In this document: positions 36,014 to 44,302 of the stretch, piece by piece
How positions within the stretch are numbered: the stretch's first letter is position 1
Layout of the letters: every line of letters begins with the position of its first letter
Assembly: GCF_014191055.1 (NCBI RefSeq)
Contig: NZ_JACHWB010000006.1
Span: 177,360-241,359, forward strand
Direction: 5' to 3'
DNA: 64,000 nt
Source of the DNA: Microvirga lupini
GTDB lineage: Bacteria > Pseudomonadota > Alphaproteobacteria > Rhizobiales > Beijerinckiaceae
The notes under the pieces: generated by a model
Told to the model about the DNA's origin: nothing
What the model saw: only the letters and a program-made list of their open reading frames with translations
The model's database searches: none
Program-made: the position numbers and the translations under genes

Positions 36014-37825
36014 ATGAGATCAAGGTCCGTGAGATTGGCGATCCCGCTCGCTCCGGCCGCACTTCTGGCCCTTGGCATCCTCCTGCTGGCGGGGCTGGAA
36101 CTCCGCCAAACCTACGGCGAAGCTGCGAGGCGCGGCGAGGAGGACGCCCGGAACCTGGCTCATGTGCTGGCCGAGCAGACGGATCGGACCTTCCAGGCGG
36201 TCGACTTCACCCTCCTGGGGATTCGGGATGCCCTCAAGGCTGCTCCCGGCATGACCGACAACGACGTTCACTTCCAAAACAGTTTGAGGGAGCGGTTGGC
36301 GGCCCTGCCGTATGTACGCGCGCTCTACGTCATTGGTCCGGACGGGTTCATCACGCACGATACCGATTACCCCTCGACACCGAGGGTCAGCCTGGCGGAC
36401 CGGCCCTACTTCAAGGCGCACCAGGAGGATCCCGGCCTCGGCCTGCATGTCGAGCAGCCTCTCCGAAGCCGCTCGGTCGGGGTCTGGTTCGTCGGCTTGA
36501 GCCGCAGGATCAACCGACCCGACGGCAGCTTCGGCGGGATCGTCGTCGCGGCCGTGGAGCCGCGTTACTTCGAGCAGTTCTACCGCGGGCTCTCGGTCGG
36601 CGAGGGTGGCTTCATCGCGCTCCTGTTGCGCAACGGTACCCTTCTGGCCCGCAGCCCGGCCGCCGAGGAAGCCATCGGGAAGTCCTTCGCCGCCGTGGAA
36701 CCGCTCAACACCAGCCTGACCCGAAGTCCCCAGGGCGTATTCTGGGGCACGAGCCCGATCGACGGCTGGACTCGTGTCATCGGGTACCGGGCCCTTGAGA
36801 CCGTGCCGGCCGTGGTCAACGTCGGGCTGGCGCAGCGGACCGTCTTCCGGCCCTGGCGGGAGCATGCGATCGTGGTGTCCATCTCGGCAGTCGTCCTGCT
36901 GGGCCTGATCGGCGCCCTGATGGTCCTTATCCAGAAAAGCCTGCGCCGTGAGCAGGCGGAGCAGCTCCGGTTCAGCCGGGCGCAGCGGCTCGAAGGGCTG
37001 GGGCGGATCGCCGGCGGCATCGCGCACGATCTCGGCAACACCATCAGGATCATGCAATCCACGTTCCGGCTGCTGCGGCCCTCCCTAGCCGACCGTCCGG
37101 ACGCATTGTCGCTGATCGTTGACGCCGACCAGGCCCTCACCGGCGCAAGGTCCATGATCGACCGCCTGCTGGCCTTCGCACGGCGGCAGGAGCTCCGGCC
37201 ACAGATAACGGTGCTCGACGAGCGTATCGAAGGATTTGCTCCGATCCTGCGGCAGGCGACCGGTCCCCGGATCGCTCTCGACCTGAGGCTCTCCGCCAAT
37301 GGCCGTGCCGTTCTGCTCGATCCGGTCCAACTCGAGGCGACGCTGCTCAACCTCGTGCTGAATGCCCGTGATGCCATGCCGGACGGCGGCACCATCATCG
37401 TGGAGACGAACGACGTCGGCCAGTCCAGCAGCCCGAGTGGGAATTTCGACTCCTCCGCTGTCGAGCGGTGGGTCCAGGTTACGGTGACCGATACGGGCAT
37501 CGGGATGGCTCCGGCGGTGCTGGAGCGTGCCTTCGATCCGTTCTTCACCACCAAAGGGCAAGGCAACGGCCTCGGCCTCAGTCAGGTGTTGGGCTTCGTC
37601 CAGCAGAGTTCCGGCGATGTGGAACTGAACAGCCAGGAAGGCCGCGGCACGACGGTGCGTCTCCTGTTTCCGGTCGTTTCTCTGGAAGAGCAACTTGACG
37701 GAGACGCCGTTGCAGAGGCAGCCGGGTCCGGCGAGGTGCGGCCTCGTCCCGAAGCGTCTCTCAGGGAAATCCCGAGCCACCCCTCCGTTCCCGACCGGAT
37801 AGGCGCAAGGCGGCAGCGGAGGTAA
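36014..37825 (+). CDS. Membrane sensor histidine kinase with periplasmic PDC/Cache-type sensor
   Basis: A 603-residue kinase. A first membrane helix lies at about residues 8-28, a periplasmic sensor at about 35-280 with the Cache-like motifs D-R-P-Y-F and S-R-R-I-N-R-P-D-G-S-F-G-G, and a second helix near 295-315. The phosphoacceptor is His338 in G-G-I-A-H-D-L-G-N. The ATPase domain has N-A-R-D-A-M-P, D-T-G-I-G-M and G-L-G-L-S-Q-V. The ATG at 36014 follows GAGGG; a longer frame upstream lacks a ribosome site. It is paired with the LuxR-type regulator 26 bases downstream. The signal is not known. Confidence 0.9.
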   Translation: MRSRSVRLAIPLAPAALLALGILLLAGLELRQTYGEAARRGEEDARNLAHVLAEQTDRTFQAVDFTLLGIRDALKAAPGMTDNDVHFQNSLRERLAALPYVRALYVIGPDGFITHDTDYPSTPRVSLADRPYFKAHQEDPGLGLHVEQPLRSRSVGVWFVGLSRRINRPDGSFGGIVVAAVEPRYFEQFYRGLSVGEGGFIALLLRNGTLLARSPAAEEAIGKSFAAVEPLNTSLTRSPQGVFWGTSPIDGWTRVIGYRALETVPAVVNVGLAQRTVFRPWREHAIVVSISAVVLLGLIGALMVLIQKSLRREQAEQLRFSRAQRLEGLGRIAGGIAHDLGNTIRIMQSTFRLLRPSLADRPDALSLIVDADQALTGARSMIDRLLAFARRQELRPQITVLDERIEGFAPILRQATGPRIALDLRLSANGRAVLLDPVQLEATLLNLVLNARDAMPDGGTIIVETNDVGQSSSPSGNFDSSAVERWVQVTVTDTGIGMAPAVLERAFDPFFTTKGQGNGLGLSQVLGFVQQSSGDVELNSQEGRGTTVRLLFPVVSLEEQLDGDAVAEAAGSGEVRPRPEASLREIPSHPSVPDRIGARRQRR

Positions 37826-37851
37826 GCCTTGTCGGAACCTGAAGGCAAACC

Positions 37852-38490
37852 ATGACCAAGAAGCTCCTCATCGCCGACGACCACGCCATCGTGCGCCGGG
37901 GCTTGCAGGCCTTGCTGGAGGCCGAGGCCGGCTGGCAAGTCTGCGCCACCGCCGAGAACGGGCAGGAGGCGGTAGACCTCGCTACGCAACACCGGCCGGA
38001 CGTGGCCATCCTCGACTACTCCCTGCCGGGGCTGAATGGCCTCGAGGCCACTCGCCACATCCGCCTCGCCAGCCCGGGCACCGAGGTGCTGATCTACACC
38101 ATGCACAACAACGAGGACGTGATCCGGGACGTGCTGCGGGCGGGCGCGCGCGGCTATCTGCTCAAGACGGAGGACGATGCCGAGGTCGTCAGGGCCGTGA
38201 ACGCGCTGCTGCGGAAGCAGCCCTACTTCTCGCCACGGGTGGCTGAGACGCTGCTCGACACCTTCGTGAGCGGCGGCAAGGTGGTGGCGTCGCAAACCCT
38301 GAGCTCGCGCGAGCGGGAGGTGATCCAGCTCGTGGCGGAAGGAAAGAGCAACCGCGACATCGCCGAACGCTGGAAGGTCAGCATCAAGACCGTCGAAAGC
38401 CACCGAACGGCCGCGATGCGGAAGCTCAACCTGCGTTCCGGCGTCGAGCTCGCCCTCTACGCCGTCCGCAACAAGCTGATCGAACCCTGA
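37852..38490 (+). CDS. Response regulator, NarL/FixJ (LuxR) family
   Basis: A 212-residue regulator with a receiver domain (residues 1-120: acidic D-D at 9-10, phospho-acceptor Asp55 in A-I-L-D-Y-S-L-P-G, lysine in L-L-K-T-E-D). The C-terminal LuxR helix-turn-helix (about 145-205) has L-S-S-R-E-R-E-V-I-Q-L-V-A-E-G-K-S-N and K-T-V-E-S-H-R. It is almost certainly the partner of the adjacent kinase. Targets are not visible. Confidence 0.93.
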   Translation: MTKKLLIADDHAIVRRGLQALLEAEAGWQVCATAENGQEAVDLATQHRPDVAILDYSLPGLNGLEATRHIRLASPGTEVLIYTMHNNEDVIRDVLRAGARGYLLKTEDDAEVVRAVNALLRKQPYFSPRVAETLLDTFVSGGKVVASQTLSSREREVIQLVAEGKSNRDIAERWKVSIKTVESHRTAAMRKLNLRSGVELALYAVRNKLIEP

Positions 38491-38509
38491 TCCTCCCGCC
38501 GCGGAAGGC

Positions 38510-38550
38510 AGGACAATCCCGACCCTTTCCTCCGGTCCTCACCCGATTCC
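38510..38550 (+). repeat. Direct repeat A, upstream of the DUF6894 gene
   Basis: This 41-base segment matches 38885-38925 at 36 positions; the shared core is CTCCGGTCCTCACC. It begins 20 bases after the response-regulator stop. Confidence 0.7.
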
Positions 38551-38643
38551 TCTCAAGATCCTGCCGGTGTTCCCTTCACGGCGCTGCTTTTCGGGATCCG
38601 CAGGCCCAAGGCCTTCCCTCCGGGCCACAACCGGGTAGGTGAC

Positions 38644-38874
38644 ATGCCACGTTTCTACTTCGACATTCAAAAGGGAACAGAACTCATCCCGGATGCCGAC
38701 GGCTTGGAGATCGACAGCCTGGAGGCGGCCGAGAAGGAGGCGACGCAGGCCGCCATCGAACTCGGACGGGCTTGGCTGCCATTTGCGCGGCAGGTCCAGG
38801 TCAGGGTCAGGGATGAACAGGGCTGGTGCCGGCTGAGCCTGAGCATTGCCCTGACCGTCGAGAGGATGGGGTGA
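38644..38874 (+). CDS. DUF6894 family small protein
   Basis: A 76-residue protein starting M-P-R-F-Y-F-D-I with D-x-D-G-L-E-I-D-S-L-E-A-A-E-K-E-A in the middle, the pattern of the DUF6894 family common in Methylobacteriaceae and Bradyrhizobiaceae. The function is unknown. The gene is enclosed by two copies of a 41-bp direct repeat. A second, very short family member lies at 43078. Confidence 0.85.
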   Translation: MPRFYFDIQKGTELIPDADGLEIDSLEAAEKEATQAAIELGRAWLPFARQVQVRVRDEQGWCRLSLSIALTVERMG

Positions 38875-38884
38875 ACCGGATGGT

Positions 38885-38925
38885 AGGGTAATCCTGACCC
38901 TCTCCTCCGGTCCTCACCTGATTCC
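38885..38925 (+). repeat. Direct repeat B, downstream of the DUF6894 gene
   Basis: This segment matches repeat A at 38510 at 36 of 41 positions. It begins ten bases after the DUF6894 stop, so both copies occupy a similar place just behind a coding region. Confidence 0.7.
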
Positions 38926-39007
38926 AAACCGAATTGCGATGCGGTTTGCTGATCGGTGACGACGTCCCGTCAGGAAACGGAACCGGCCGGGGAACGAGAC
39001 AAGGGGT

Positions 39008-39211
39008 ATGGCAGTGCGGATCTGGAAGCGGCTGGCTTCCTGGTGGCGATCGGCAGGAGCAAGGATCGACAAGGCGATCCTTGCGTCCGTGGTCGGGACC
39101 ACTAGTGCGGATTCGGAACGGGTTAACGCCGCCAAGCGACGGTTGAGGACACGCGATGACTGTGGTGACAAGGACCCCCACTGGCTTCGACGGGATCGCC
39201 ATGAATCCTGA
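39008..39211 (+). CDS. Small basic hypothetical protein
   Basis: A 67-residue, Arg/Lys- and Trp-rich frame starting M-A-V-R-I-W-K-R-L-A-S-W-W-R. An AAGGGG lies just upstream of the ATG. It overlaps the start of the next gene by 11 bases. Not recognised; it could be spurious. Confidence 0.4.
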   Translation: MAVRIWKRLASWWRSAGARIDKAILASVVGTTSADSERVNAAKRRLRTRDDCGDKDPHWLRRDRHES

Positions 39212-39503
39212 CGAGATCGAGCAGCGCGTCATCCGCGCCTACATCCAGCTTGTCTACACACCCGAAACGGACGGGACCCGCATGGTGACCGTTGCCCAAA
39301 TCGGCGCGCTGGAGGCGAGGCTGATGGAAATTCCGGAAGCGCAAGTGCTGCCGGGCCTGCCATCGTGCTGGCTGGAACTTTACTCGCATGCCAAGTGCAC
39401 GGTGGTCGACAGTTGCGGATGTAACGAGCTCGACGAGGACGAGTTGGATCGGGCGGTTGAACTCATCGCCAGCGCGCAGCAACGGGTACGAGACCTGCAC
39501 TAG
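39201..39503 (+). CDS. Small hypothetical protein
   Basis: A 100-residue acidic protein starting M-N-P-D-E-I-E-Q-R-V-I. It has a C-x-V-V-D-S-C-G-C cysteine group near residue 70 and an acidic helical end. The ATG at 39201 was chosen over one at 39156 because the protein has natural N-terminal polarity from there, which is a weak argument. Not recognised. Confidence 0.55.
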   Translation: MNPDEIEQRVIRAYIQLVYTPETDGTRMVTVAQIGALEARLMEIPEAQVLPGLPSCWLELYSHAKCTVVDSCGCNELDEDELDRAVELIASAQQRVRDLH

Positions 39504-39555
39504 GACAAAGGGGCGCCATAGAGGCGGAAGCTTCCCGCCATTGAGGAGAGGGACT

Positions 39556-39747
39556 ATGCCGAGCAGGACGGAGATGGTGCTGAGGGTCCCTGTTCACGGA
39601 TACGCCAAGCGCGTCGATGACGCGGTCGCGCGGGCAATGGCCATCCTTCGGGCGCGGGACGACCCTCACCTGGGGGAGGCCTCGCCGGTGCCGACCGTGC
39701 CCATGTCTCAGATGAAACGCAGGGTGTCACCACGCGACACCCGTTGA
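39556..39747 (+). CDS. Small hypothetical protein
   Basis: A 63-residue basic frame starting M-P-S-R-T-E-M-V-L-R-V-P-V. The ATG has a strong GAGGAGAGG upstream, which supports translation; the longer frame upstream overlaps the preceding gene. The family is unknown. Confidence 0.5.
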   Translation: MPSRTEMVLRVPVHGYAKRVDDAVARAMAILRARDDPHLGEASPVPTVPMSQMKRRVSPRDTR

Positions 39748-39831
39748 ACGGCCTCATGCTCTCCGACAGTCTTGGACCTTAGAAGATCGAACGCCCTCAA
39801 CCCCACGCTTGCGACAGGGAAGGATAAGGAT

Positions 39832-40026
39832 ATGGCACTCTATCCACGCACGCTCCTGGTTCTGCTGATCGCCACCTGCATCGGGATAATCCTGATGGGG
39901 TCCGCCCAAGCGAGCGATGCAGGGGGTGTCCCGCGAGCACCTCGCGAAGCGTGTTCCGCGTCCACCGAAAGCAAGATCCCGCCATCGATCATGTACCACG
40001 ACCAATGGAGCCTGACCCATGCTTGA
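39832..40026 (+). CDS. Small secreted hypothetical protein
   Basis: A 64-residue protein with a clear signal peptide (hydrophobic residues 6-23, cleavage near A-Q-A-S-D), leaving a mature peptide of about 37 residues with one cysteine. Its stop overlaps the start of mscL by eight bases, so translation may be coupled. Not recognised. Confidence 0.55.
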   Translation: MALYPRTLLVLLIATCIGIILMGSAQASDAGGVPRAPREACSASTESKIPPSIMYHDQWSLTHA

Positions 40027-40477
40027 GGAGTTCAAGAAGTTTGCCCTGCGCGGCAACGTGGTCGACCTCGCGGTCGGCGTGATCATCGGCGTGGCGTTCG
40101 GGGCAATCGTCACCTCGCTGGTCGAGGACATCATCATGCCGGTCATCGGCGCGGTCACGGGCGGGCTGGATTTCTCGAACTACTACCTGCCGCTGTCCGC
40201 GGCCGTGCAGGACGGAGCCTCCTACGCCGACGCCAAGAAGCAAGGGGCGGTGGTCGGCTACGGCCAGTTCATCACGGTGGCCCTGAACTTCATCATCGTG
40301 GCCTGGGTGCTGTTCTTCGTGATCCGGGGGATGAACAAGCTGAAGCGGCAGGAGGATGCGAAGGTCGACGTTCTCAAGGCTCCGGAGATCCCGGCCGACG
40401 TGAAGCTGCTGTCGGAGATCAGGGACCTGCTGGCAACTGGTCAAGAGGCTGGCATCCGGCCGGTGAGAGGCCCCTGA
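40019..40477 (+). CDS. mscL: Large-conductance mechanosensitive channel MscL
   Basis: A 152-residue inner-membrane protein with the full MscL pattern: [20 protein letters not shown] at the N-terminus, E-D-I-I-M-P-V after the first helix, [14 protein letters not shown] for the second, and a charged C-terminal bundle. The pentamer opens under membrane tension to release solutes in hypo-osmotic shock. It may be co-expressed with the small secreted gene it overlaps. Confidence 0.95.
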   Translation: MLEEFKKFALRGNVVDLAVGVIIGVAFGAIVTSLVEDIIMPVIGAVTGGLDFSNYYLPLSAAVQDGASYADAKKQGAVVGYGQFITVALNFIIVAWVLFFVIRGMNKLKRQEDAKVDVLKAPEIPADVKLLSEIRDLLATGQEAGIRPVRGP

Positions 40478-40606
40478 ACACCGACCCGAGCGGGGTCATG
40501 GGGCACCCATGGCCGTGAAGCGTTCGTGTGCGACGGTGGGAGCGTCGCGAACGCCGAAGGTCCGACGATACTCCCGCCGGGCCAACCCATCCTGAGGAGC
40601 AATGAA

Positions 40607-41146
40607 ATGAGTCGCGGATTTCCATCGATGACGGCCCTGCTGGGGCTTCTTGCCGTCGCAGGCTTCCAGAACAGGGACAAGATCGCCGAGATGCTGAGAG
40701 GGGCGGGATCGAGCGCCGGGGGCACTCCGGATCAGGGTGACCAACAGGGTGGGCTGGGTGGTCTCCTCGGCAATCGCGGCGGAAGTCTGGGGGGAGCGGG
40801 CCAGGGCGATCCACAGTCCGGCTTTGGCGGGCTGCTCGGAGGCCTTGGCAGCGGCGGGCTTGGAGGTTTGCTGGGCGGTGGCCTCGGTGAGTTGATGGAA
40901 AGCTTCAGGCAGCAGGGTCAAGGCGACGTCGCCGAGTCCTGGGTCGGCACCGGGCCGAACAAGCCCATCGCTCCCGATCAGCTCGAACAGGCCATCGGCC
41001 CCGAGGTGCTCGCGACCTTGACCCAGCAGACCGGACTGTCGCGGGAGGAACTCCTGTCGCGGCTCACGACGATGTTGCCGGAGACCGTCGATAAGGTCAC
41101 CCCCGACGGGCGCCTGCCTGACGCGACGGACCTGCCGCGTTCCTGA
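40607..41146 (+). CDS. YidB/DUF937 family protein with glycine-rich insert
   Basis: A 179-residue protein. The N-terminus (M-S-R-G-F-P-S-M-T-A-L-L-G-L-L-A-V-A-G) and C-terminal ~75 residues (W-V-G-T-G-P-N-K-P-I, then A-I-G-P-E-V-L, L-P-E-T-V-D-K-V-T-P-D-G-R-L-P) match the YidB-like DUF937 family. Between them is a Gly/Leu repeat region (G-G-L-L-G-x) at about residues 45-90. The ATG at 40607 follows GAGGAG. The role of the family is unknown. Confidence 0.85.
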   Translation: MSRGFPSMTALLGLLAVAGFQNRDKIAEMLRGAGSSAGGTPDQGDQQGGLGGLLGNRGGSLGGAGQGDPQSGFGGLLGGLGSGGLGGLLGGGLGELMESFRQQGQGDVAESWVGTGPNKPIAPDQLEQAIGPEVLATLTQQTGLSREELLSRLTTMLPETVDKVTPDGRLPDATDLPRS

Positions 41147-41209
41147 TCAGGCATCCAAGGGGTGTCGTGGGAATGCACCAGCTCACCTTTGTCGATGTGG
41201 GAGGAAGCG

Positions 41210-41557
41210 ATGGCTGAAGACTGGGCGTTGGACGTGAAGAAATACTCCGCGAACGCGGACCAGAATGCGATCAACGGGATTGTCCGTTACTGCGGGATCT
41301 CCTTGCAGAAGCGGGATTCATCGCTGGTCTCGCTGAGTGACAGGGAGGAGGTCGCCCGGGTGCGGGAGAGTTTTCTGAAAAAGAAGCTCGGTCTGGCCGA
41401 GCCCGATGCTGATCTCGACAGGGCGATCATGGCTGTCGGCGAGAAGATGAAGGGTGACCGGACGAAGAACAGGGTCACCCTCTACTATCTGTTGGCCGAG
41501 CATTTCGGCAAGCTGTCGATGTTCGGTGACCCGAACTCCGCCACGGGAACGGGCTGA
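41210..41557 (+). CDS. DUF2853 family protein
   Basis: A 115-residue soluble helical protein starting M-A-E-D-W-A-L-D-V-K-K-Y-S, with I-V-R-Y-C-G-I-S-L-Q-K-R-D-S-S-L-V-S and K-N-R-V-T-L-Y-Y-L-L-A-E-H-F-G-K-L, the conserved DUF2853 segments. The ATG has GGGAGGAAG upstream. The family structure is known but its function is not. Confidence 0.87.
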   Translation: MAEDWALDVKKYSANADQNAINGIVRYCGISLQKRDSSLVSLSDREEVARVRESFLKKKLGLAEPDADLDRAIMAVGEKMKGDRTKNRVTLYYLLAEHFGKLSMFGDPNSATGTG

Positions 41558-41637
41558 GCTCCCGGAAGTCTTTTCTTTCCTGATCGCGTTTGCATTCAAC
41601 GGGCGCGCAACGTTCCTGATTTGACGGGAGAGGCTTC

Positions 41638-41979
41638 ATGCGCCTGCTGTGTATCGTGTTGATGTCCTTCGCGCTGTCAGCGTGCGTCTCGTCAGGCGAG
41701 CAGCGAGCCACACCCATGCCGCCCGCGAACCTGGGGTCGACGCAAGCGACGCCCTCAACGTCCCCGGCGCCGACCTCCGCACCCACGTACACGAGACGCG
41801 TCACCTACAGTGACGGCAGGTACACTTTGCCCGACGGCACGACGGTGGCCGCGGAGCCGGGTGGCGGTTTCACTCTGGCGAACGGGGAGGTCGTGCCGCC
41901 TGATGGCTCGGGCGGGATCATCCTCCCGAACGGGGCACGGTGCGTCTCGGACGGCAACCGCGGCTATCTGTGCCCCTGA
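41638..41979 (+). CDS. Predicted small lipoprotein
   Basis: A 113-residue protein with a lipobox, L-S-A-C, at residues 13-16 after a short hydrophobic signal. A Pro/Ser/Thr-rich linker follows, then a C-terminal part with three repeats of the form (L-P-D-G-T / L-A-N-G-E / L-P-N-G-A). It is likely anchored to the outer membrane. No family is recognised. Confidence 0.65.
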   Translation: MRLLCIVLMSFALSACVSSGEQRATPMPPANLGSTQATPSTSPAPTSAPTYTRRVTYSDGRYTLPDGTTVAAEPGGGFTLANGEVVPPDGSGGIILPNGARCVSDGNRGYLCP

Positions 41980-42036
41980 CCGTCCTTGAACTCGCGAGAC
42001 TCTAATGCCGAGTCGCAATCAGCAAGGCCGTGCCAT

Positions 42037-42636
42037 TTAACGAGCCTTGCGCCGGGTCACGCTTCCGGTCGTCGCCACATCGTCGGTGCTGACGGCCAGC
42101 TTGCCGCCGGACCTGACCGCATCCGTGCTCCACGCAATGTTTTCTGCCGGGAGCAGATGCTTGACCAGCTTTCGTGTCTCACGCGAGAGGAGCTTTCCGG
42201 CCTGAGCGACAGGCTTGAAGTCGGTGAGCTTGTGCGGCCCGCCAGTCCGTCCCGCGAAGACCCGCAGCCCGTCGGGGAACATCACCATGTCGCCCCGGCG
42301 CAACGTGCCGTCAGCCAGGAGCGCCGGAACGGGGTTGTCGATCTCTCCCATGGGTTTCGGCTCGATTGGTTTCCTGACCTCCGGCTGCGCGACGGCCACA
42401 GGCTTGGGACGCGGGCGGGCTTTGCGCCGGGGCCTCTCGGATCCTGGATCGGGTTGGTAACCGGACGGCTGCGGTGCCGGCGCAGGGGCTGTCGGCTGGG
42501 AGAAGGCCCTGAACAACCCGAAAATGCCCTGCGCCTGGGCAGGAACGGCGCCGATCGCGAACGGGAGGATCAGGGCTGCGGCCAGGACGCTGCATGATCT
42601 CGCCAATGACGCGAGCCGGCTCCGGGGCTTTGACAT
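42037..42636 (-). CDS. Secreted proline-rich hypothetical protein
   Basis: A 199-residue protein with a signal peptide (hydrophobic residues 16-36, cleavage near A-Q-A-Q-G), a Pro/Lys/Arg-rich linker (about 50-95) and a C-terminal globular part with R-R-G-D-M-V-M-F-P-D-G-L-R-V-F. The ATG at 42636 has AGGGAG upstream. Not recognised. It is convergent with the lipoprotein gene. Confidence 0.65.
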   Translation of the reverse strand: MSKPRSRLASLARSCSVLAAALILPFAIGAVPAQAQGIFGLFRAFSQPTAPAPAPQPSGYQPDPGSERPRRKARPRPKPVAVAQPEVRKPIEPKPMGEIDNPVPALLADGTLRRGDMVMFPDGLRVFAGRTGGPHKLTDFKPVAQAGKLLSRETRKLVKHLLPAENIAWSTDAVRSGGKLAVSTDDVATTGSVTRRKAR

Positions 42637-43077
42637 TCCCGTCTCCCTTGATGAGGAGCAACGTAGCCCAGCTTGCTGGGTTCCTGATCCATCCGGAGTA
42701 GAGGAAGCAAACCTGCGTTGCCGGGCGGGACCGTTCGGCGGGGGCGCCGTCATGGGTGAGCGCACGATGTCCCTCGGGCGTGGACGGGCAGGGCTGGAGG
42801 ACGAGGGACTGGGCTCGCCTTCGCCGACGGCTGCGAAGGCTTCGATCCAATGACGGGCGTAGGCTGAACGACAGCGGCCCTGCGGCTGATATCCTCAGAG
42901 TAGGGGAATCGTCCTGATGCCAGGATGCCTGAAGCCGGCTATGGTTGGATTACCCTGGAGATGTGGCAAATCCCTTGGTGTTCGGGACCAGGCGGAGAGG
43001 GGTCGGAGCGTGGCGTCGCCGACCTCTCCTCTTGGTCCCGCTGAAACGCGACCAAGCCAAAAGGCTTATGGAAGACT
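42637..43077. other. 441-bp stretch before the short DUF6894 gene
   Basis: Apart from the long hairpin at 42983-43040 nothing is recognised. The left part should include the promoter of the secreted proline-rich protein. Confidence 0.45.
42983..43040 (+). promoter_or_regulatory. Long inverted repeat upstream of the short DUF6894 gene
   Basis: The arms are 42983-43006 and 43019-43040 with a 12-base loop. Both outer eight bases (CGGGACCA) and the inner GGAGAGG and TCGG pair; there are two mismatches and a two-base bulge. There is no T-run. It lies 37 bp before the ATG at 43078 and could be a leader hairpin or a terminator of unseen upstream transcription. Confidence 0.6.
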
Positions 43078-43206
43078 ATGCCTCGCTTTTTCTTTCATAT
43101 CCGGTGCCACGGCGAGATCCTAAGCTGCGACGATCTGGGCCTCGACTTCCCCGACGTCGTGACGACCCACAACGAGGCCCTGCGCGCGGCCCGGGATCTC
43201 GACTAA
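43078..43206 (+). CDS. Very short DUF6894-like protein
   Basis: A 42-residue frame starting M-P-R-F-F-F-H-I-R, then D-L-G-L-D-F-P-D-V and H-N-E-A-L-R-A-A-R-D, the N-terminal half of the DUF6894 pattern. Full members, such as the one at 38644, have about 75 residues, so the C-terminal half is missing. The ending L-D-stop is clean. It may be a truncated copy or a genuine short form. Confidence 0.6.
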   Translation: MPRFFFHIRCHGEILSCDDLGLDFPDVVTTHNEALRAARDLD

Positions 43207-43309
43207 TCGGAGTGAATTGCGCCCATGGGATCGAAGCCGCCGGACAGCCTGTTCAGCCCTCCACGTCTTGTCGTGCTATACTCATGTGGTCCCTTAGCAG
43301 AGGGGTCAC

Positions 43310-44302
43310 ATGAGGCGACGCGACATTGTCCAACTCCTTGGCGCAGCAACATGGCTCTCCTTAATGCCATCGCAGGCACTTGCAGCCGATCGGGTGCGCC
43401 GGATCGGCTGGGTCGAGGCCCATCGGGAGCGCGGGCCACCCAGCACCAACAACTGGACCGCCGTTGCCGAGCAGCTCCGGCCACTCGGATGGATCAGGGG
43501 CGACAACGTCCGGGCTGACATTCACGTGCCGACCAGTCTTGCTCAGCTGCCGGCAATCGCCAAGGCTGCCGTTGGCGGCAATCCTGATGTGATCGTGACG
43601 ACCGGAACACCGGCGACCCTTGCAGTGCGTGCGGAGACGCGCACGCTTCCAGTGCTTTTCCTGGAAGTTTCCGACCCGATCGGAAACAGGATCCTCAACA
43701 ACCTGTCGCGTCCGGAAGGCAACGTGACCGGCTTCACCACCTTCGAGCTGTCCCTGACAGGGAAGTGGCTGCAACTCCTGCGGGAGCTTGATCCACAGAT
43801 CCAGCGCGTTGCCATCTTGTGTAATCCAGAGACGGCTCCTAACCGGGCCTCACCTTATGTCCGCGAGTTCGAGGCCACGGCAGCGATGCTCTCGGTCGAG
43901 CCCATCCTCGCCTTTGCGCAGGATGTTTCCGGGATCGAGCCGGTGGTGGTTGGCCTTGCCGCCAAGCCCGGCGGTGCGCTCCTCGTCCTTCCCGACGAGT
44001 TCACCCTCACGTACCGGCATACGATCATCAACCTCACGGCCCATCATCGGATTCCGGCGATCTATGGCACCCGTTTTGCAGTAACAACAGGAGGGCTGAT
44101 CAGCTACGGTCCGACCATAGAGGGACTGCATCGCAATCTGGCCTCCTATATTGATCGGATCCTGAGGGGCGCCCAGCCTAGTGATCTGCCGGTCCAGGCT
44201 CCCACCACCTATAGCCTAAGCGTGAACCTCAGAACGGCGAAGGCCTTGGGTTTGGCCGTCCCGCCGACCATCCTGGCAGCTGCCGACGAGGTGATCGAAT
44301 GA
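43310..44302 (+). CDS. PF04392-family ABC-type substrate-binding protein, array member 1
   Basis: A 330-residue periplasmic binding protein of the TrpX/YtrF-like family. It has a signal with an arginine-rich start (M-R-R-R-D-I-V), P-D-V-I-V-T-T-G-T-P-A near residue 90, S-D-P-I-G, G-N-V-T-G-F-T-T and a final N-L-R-T-A-K-A-L-G-L. It ends A-D-E-V-I-E like all five members here. Its stop overlaps the next gene as ATGA. No permease or ATPase is nearby. The ligand is unknown. Confidence 0.88.
   Translation: MRRRDIVQLLGAATWLSLMPSQALAADRVRRIGWVEAHRERGPPSTNNWTAVAEQLRPLGWIRGDNVRADIHVPTSLAQLPAIAKAAVGGNPDVIVTTGTPATLAVRAETRTLPVLFLEVSDPIGNRILNNLSRPEGNVTGFTTFELSLTGKWLQLLRELDPQIQRVAILCNPETAPNRASPYVREFEATAAMLSVEPILAFAQDVSGIEPVVVGLAAKPGGALLVLPDEFTLTYRHTIINLTAHHRIPAIYGTRFAVTTGGLISYGPTIEGLHRNLASYIDRILRGAQPSDLPVQAPTTYSLSVNLRTAKALGLAVPPTILAAADEVIE

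Noticed and set aside
33466..43077. EcfG-type general stress promoters (GGAAC and CGTT at the right spacing) in the stress region
   Set aside because: GGAAC and CGTT occur, but I found no pair at 16-18 bp spacing in front of the called genes, so none is claimed.
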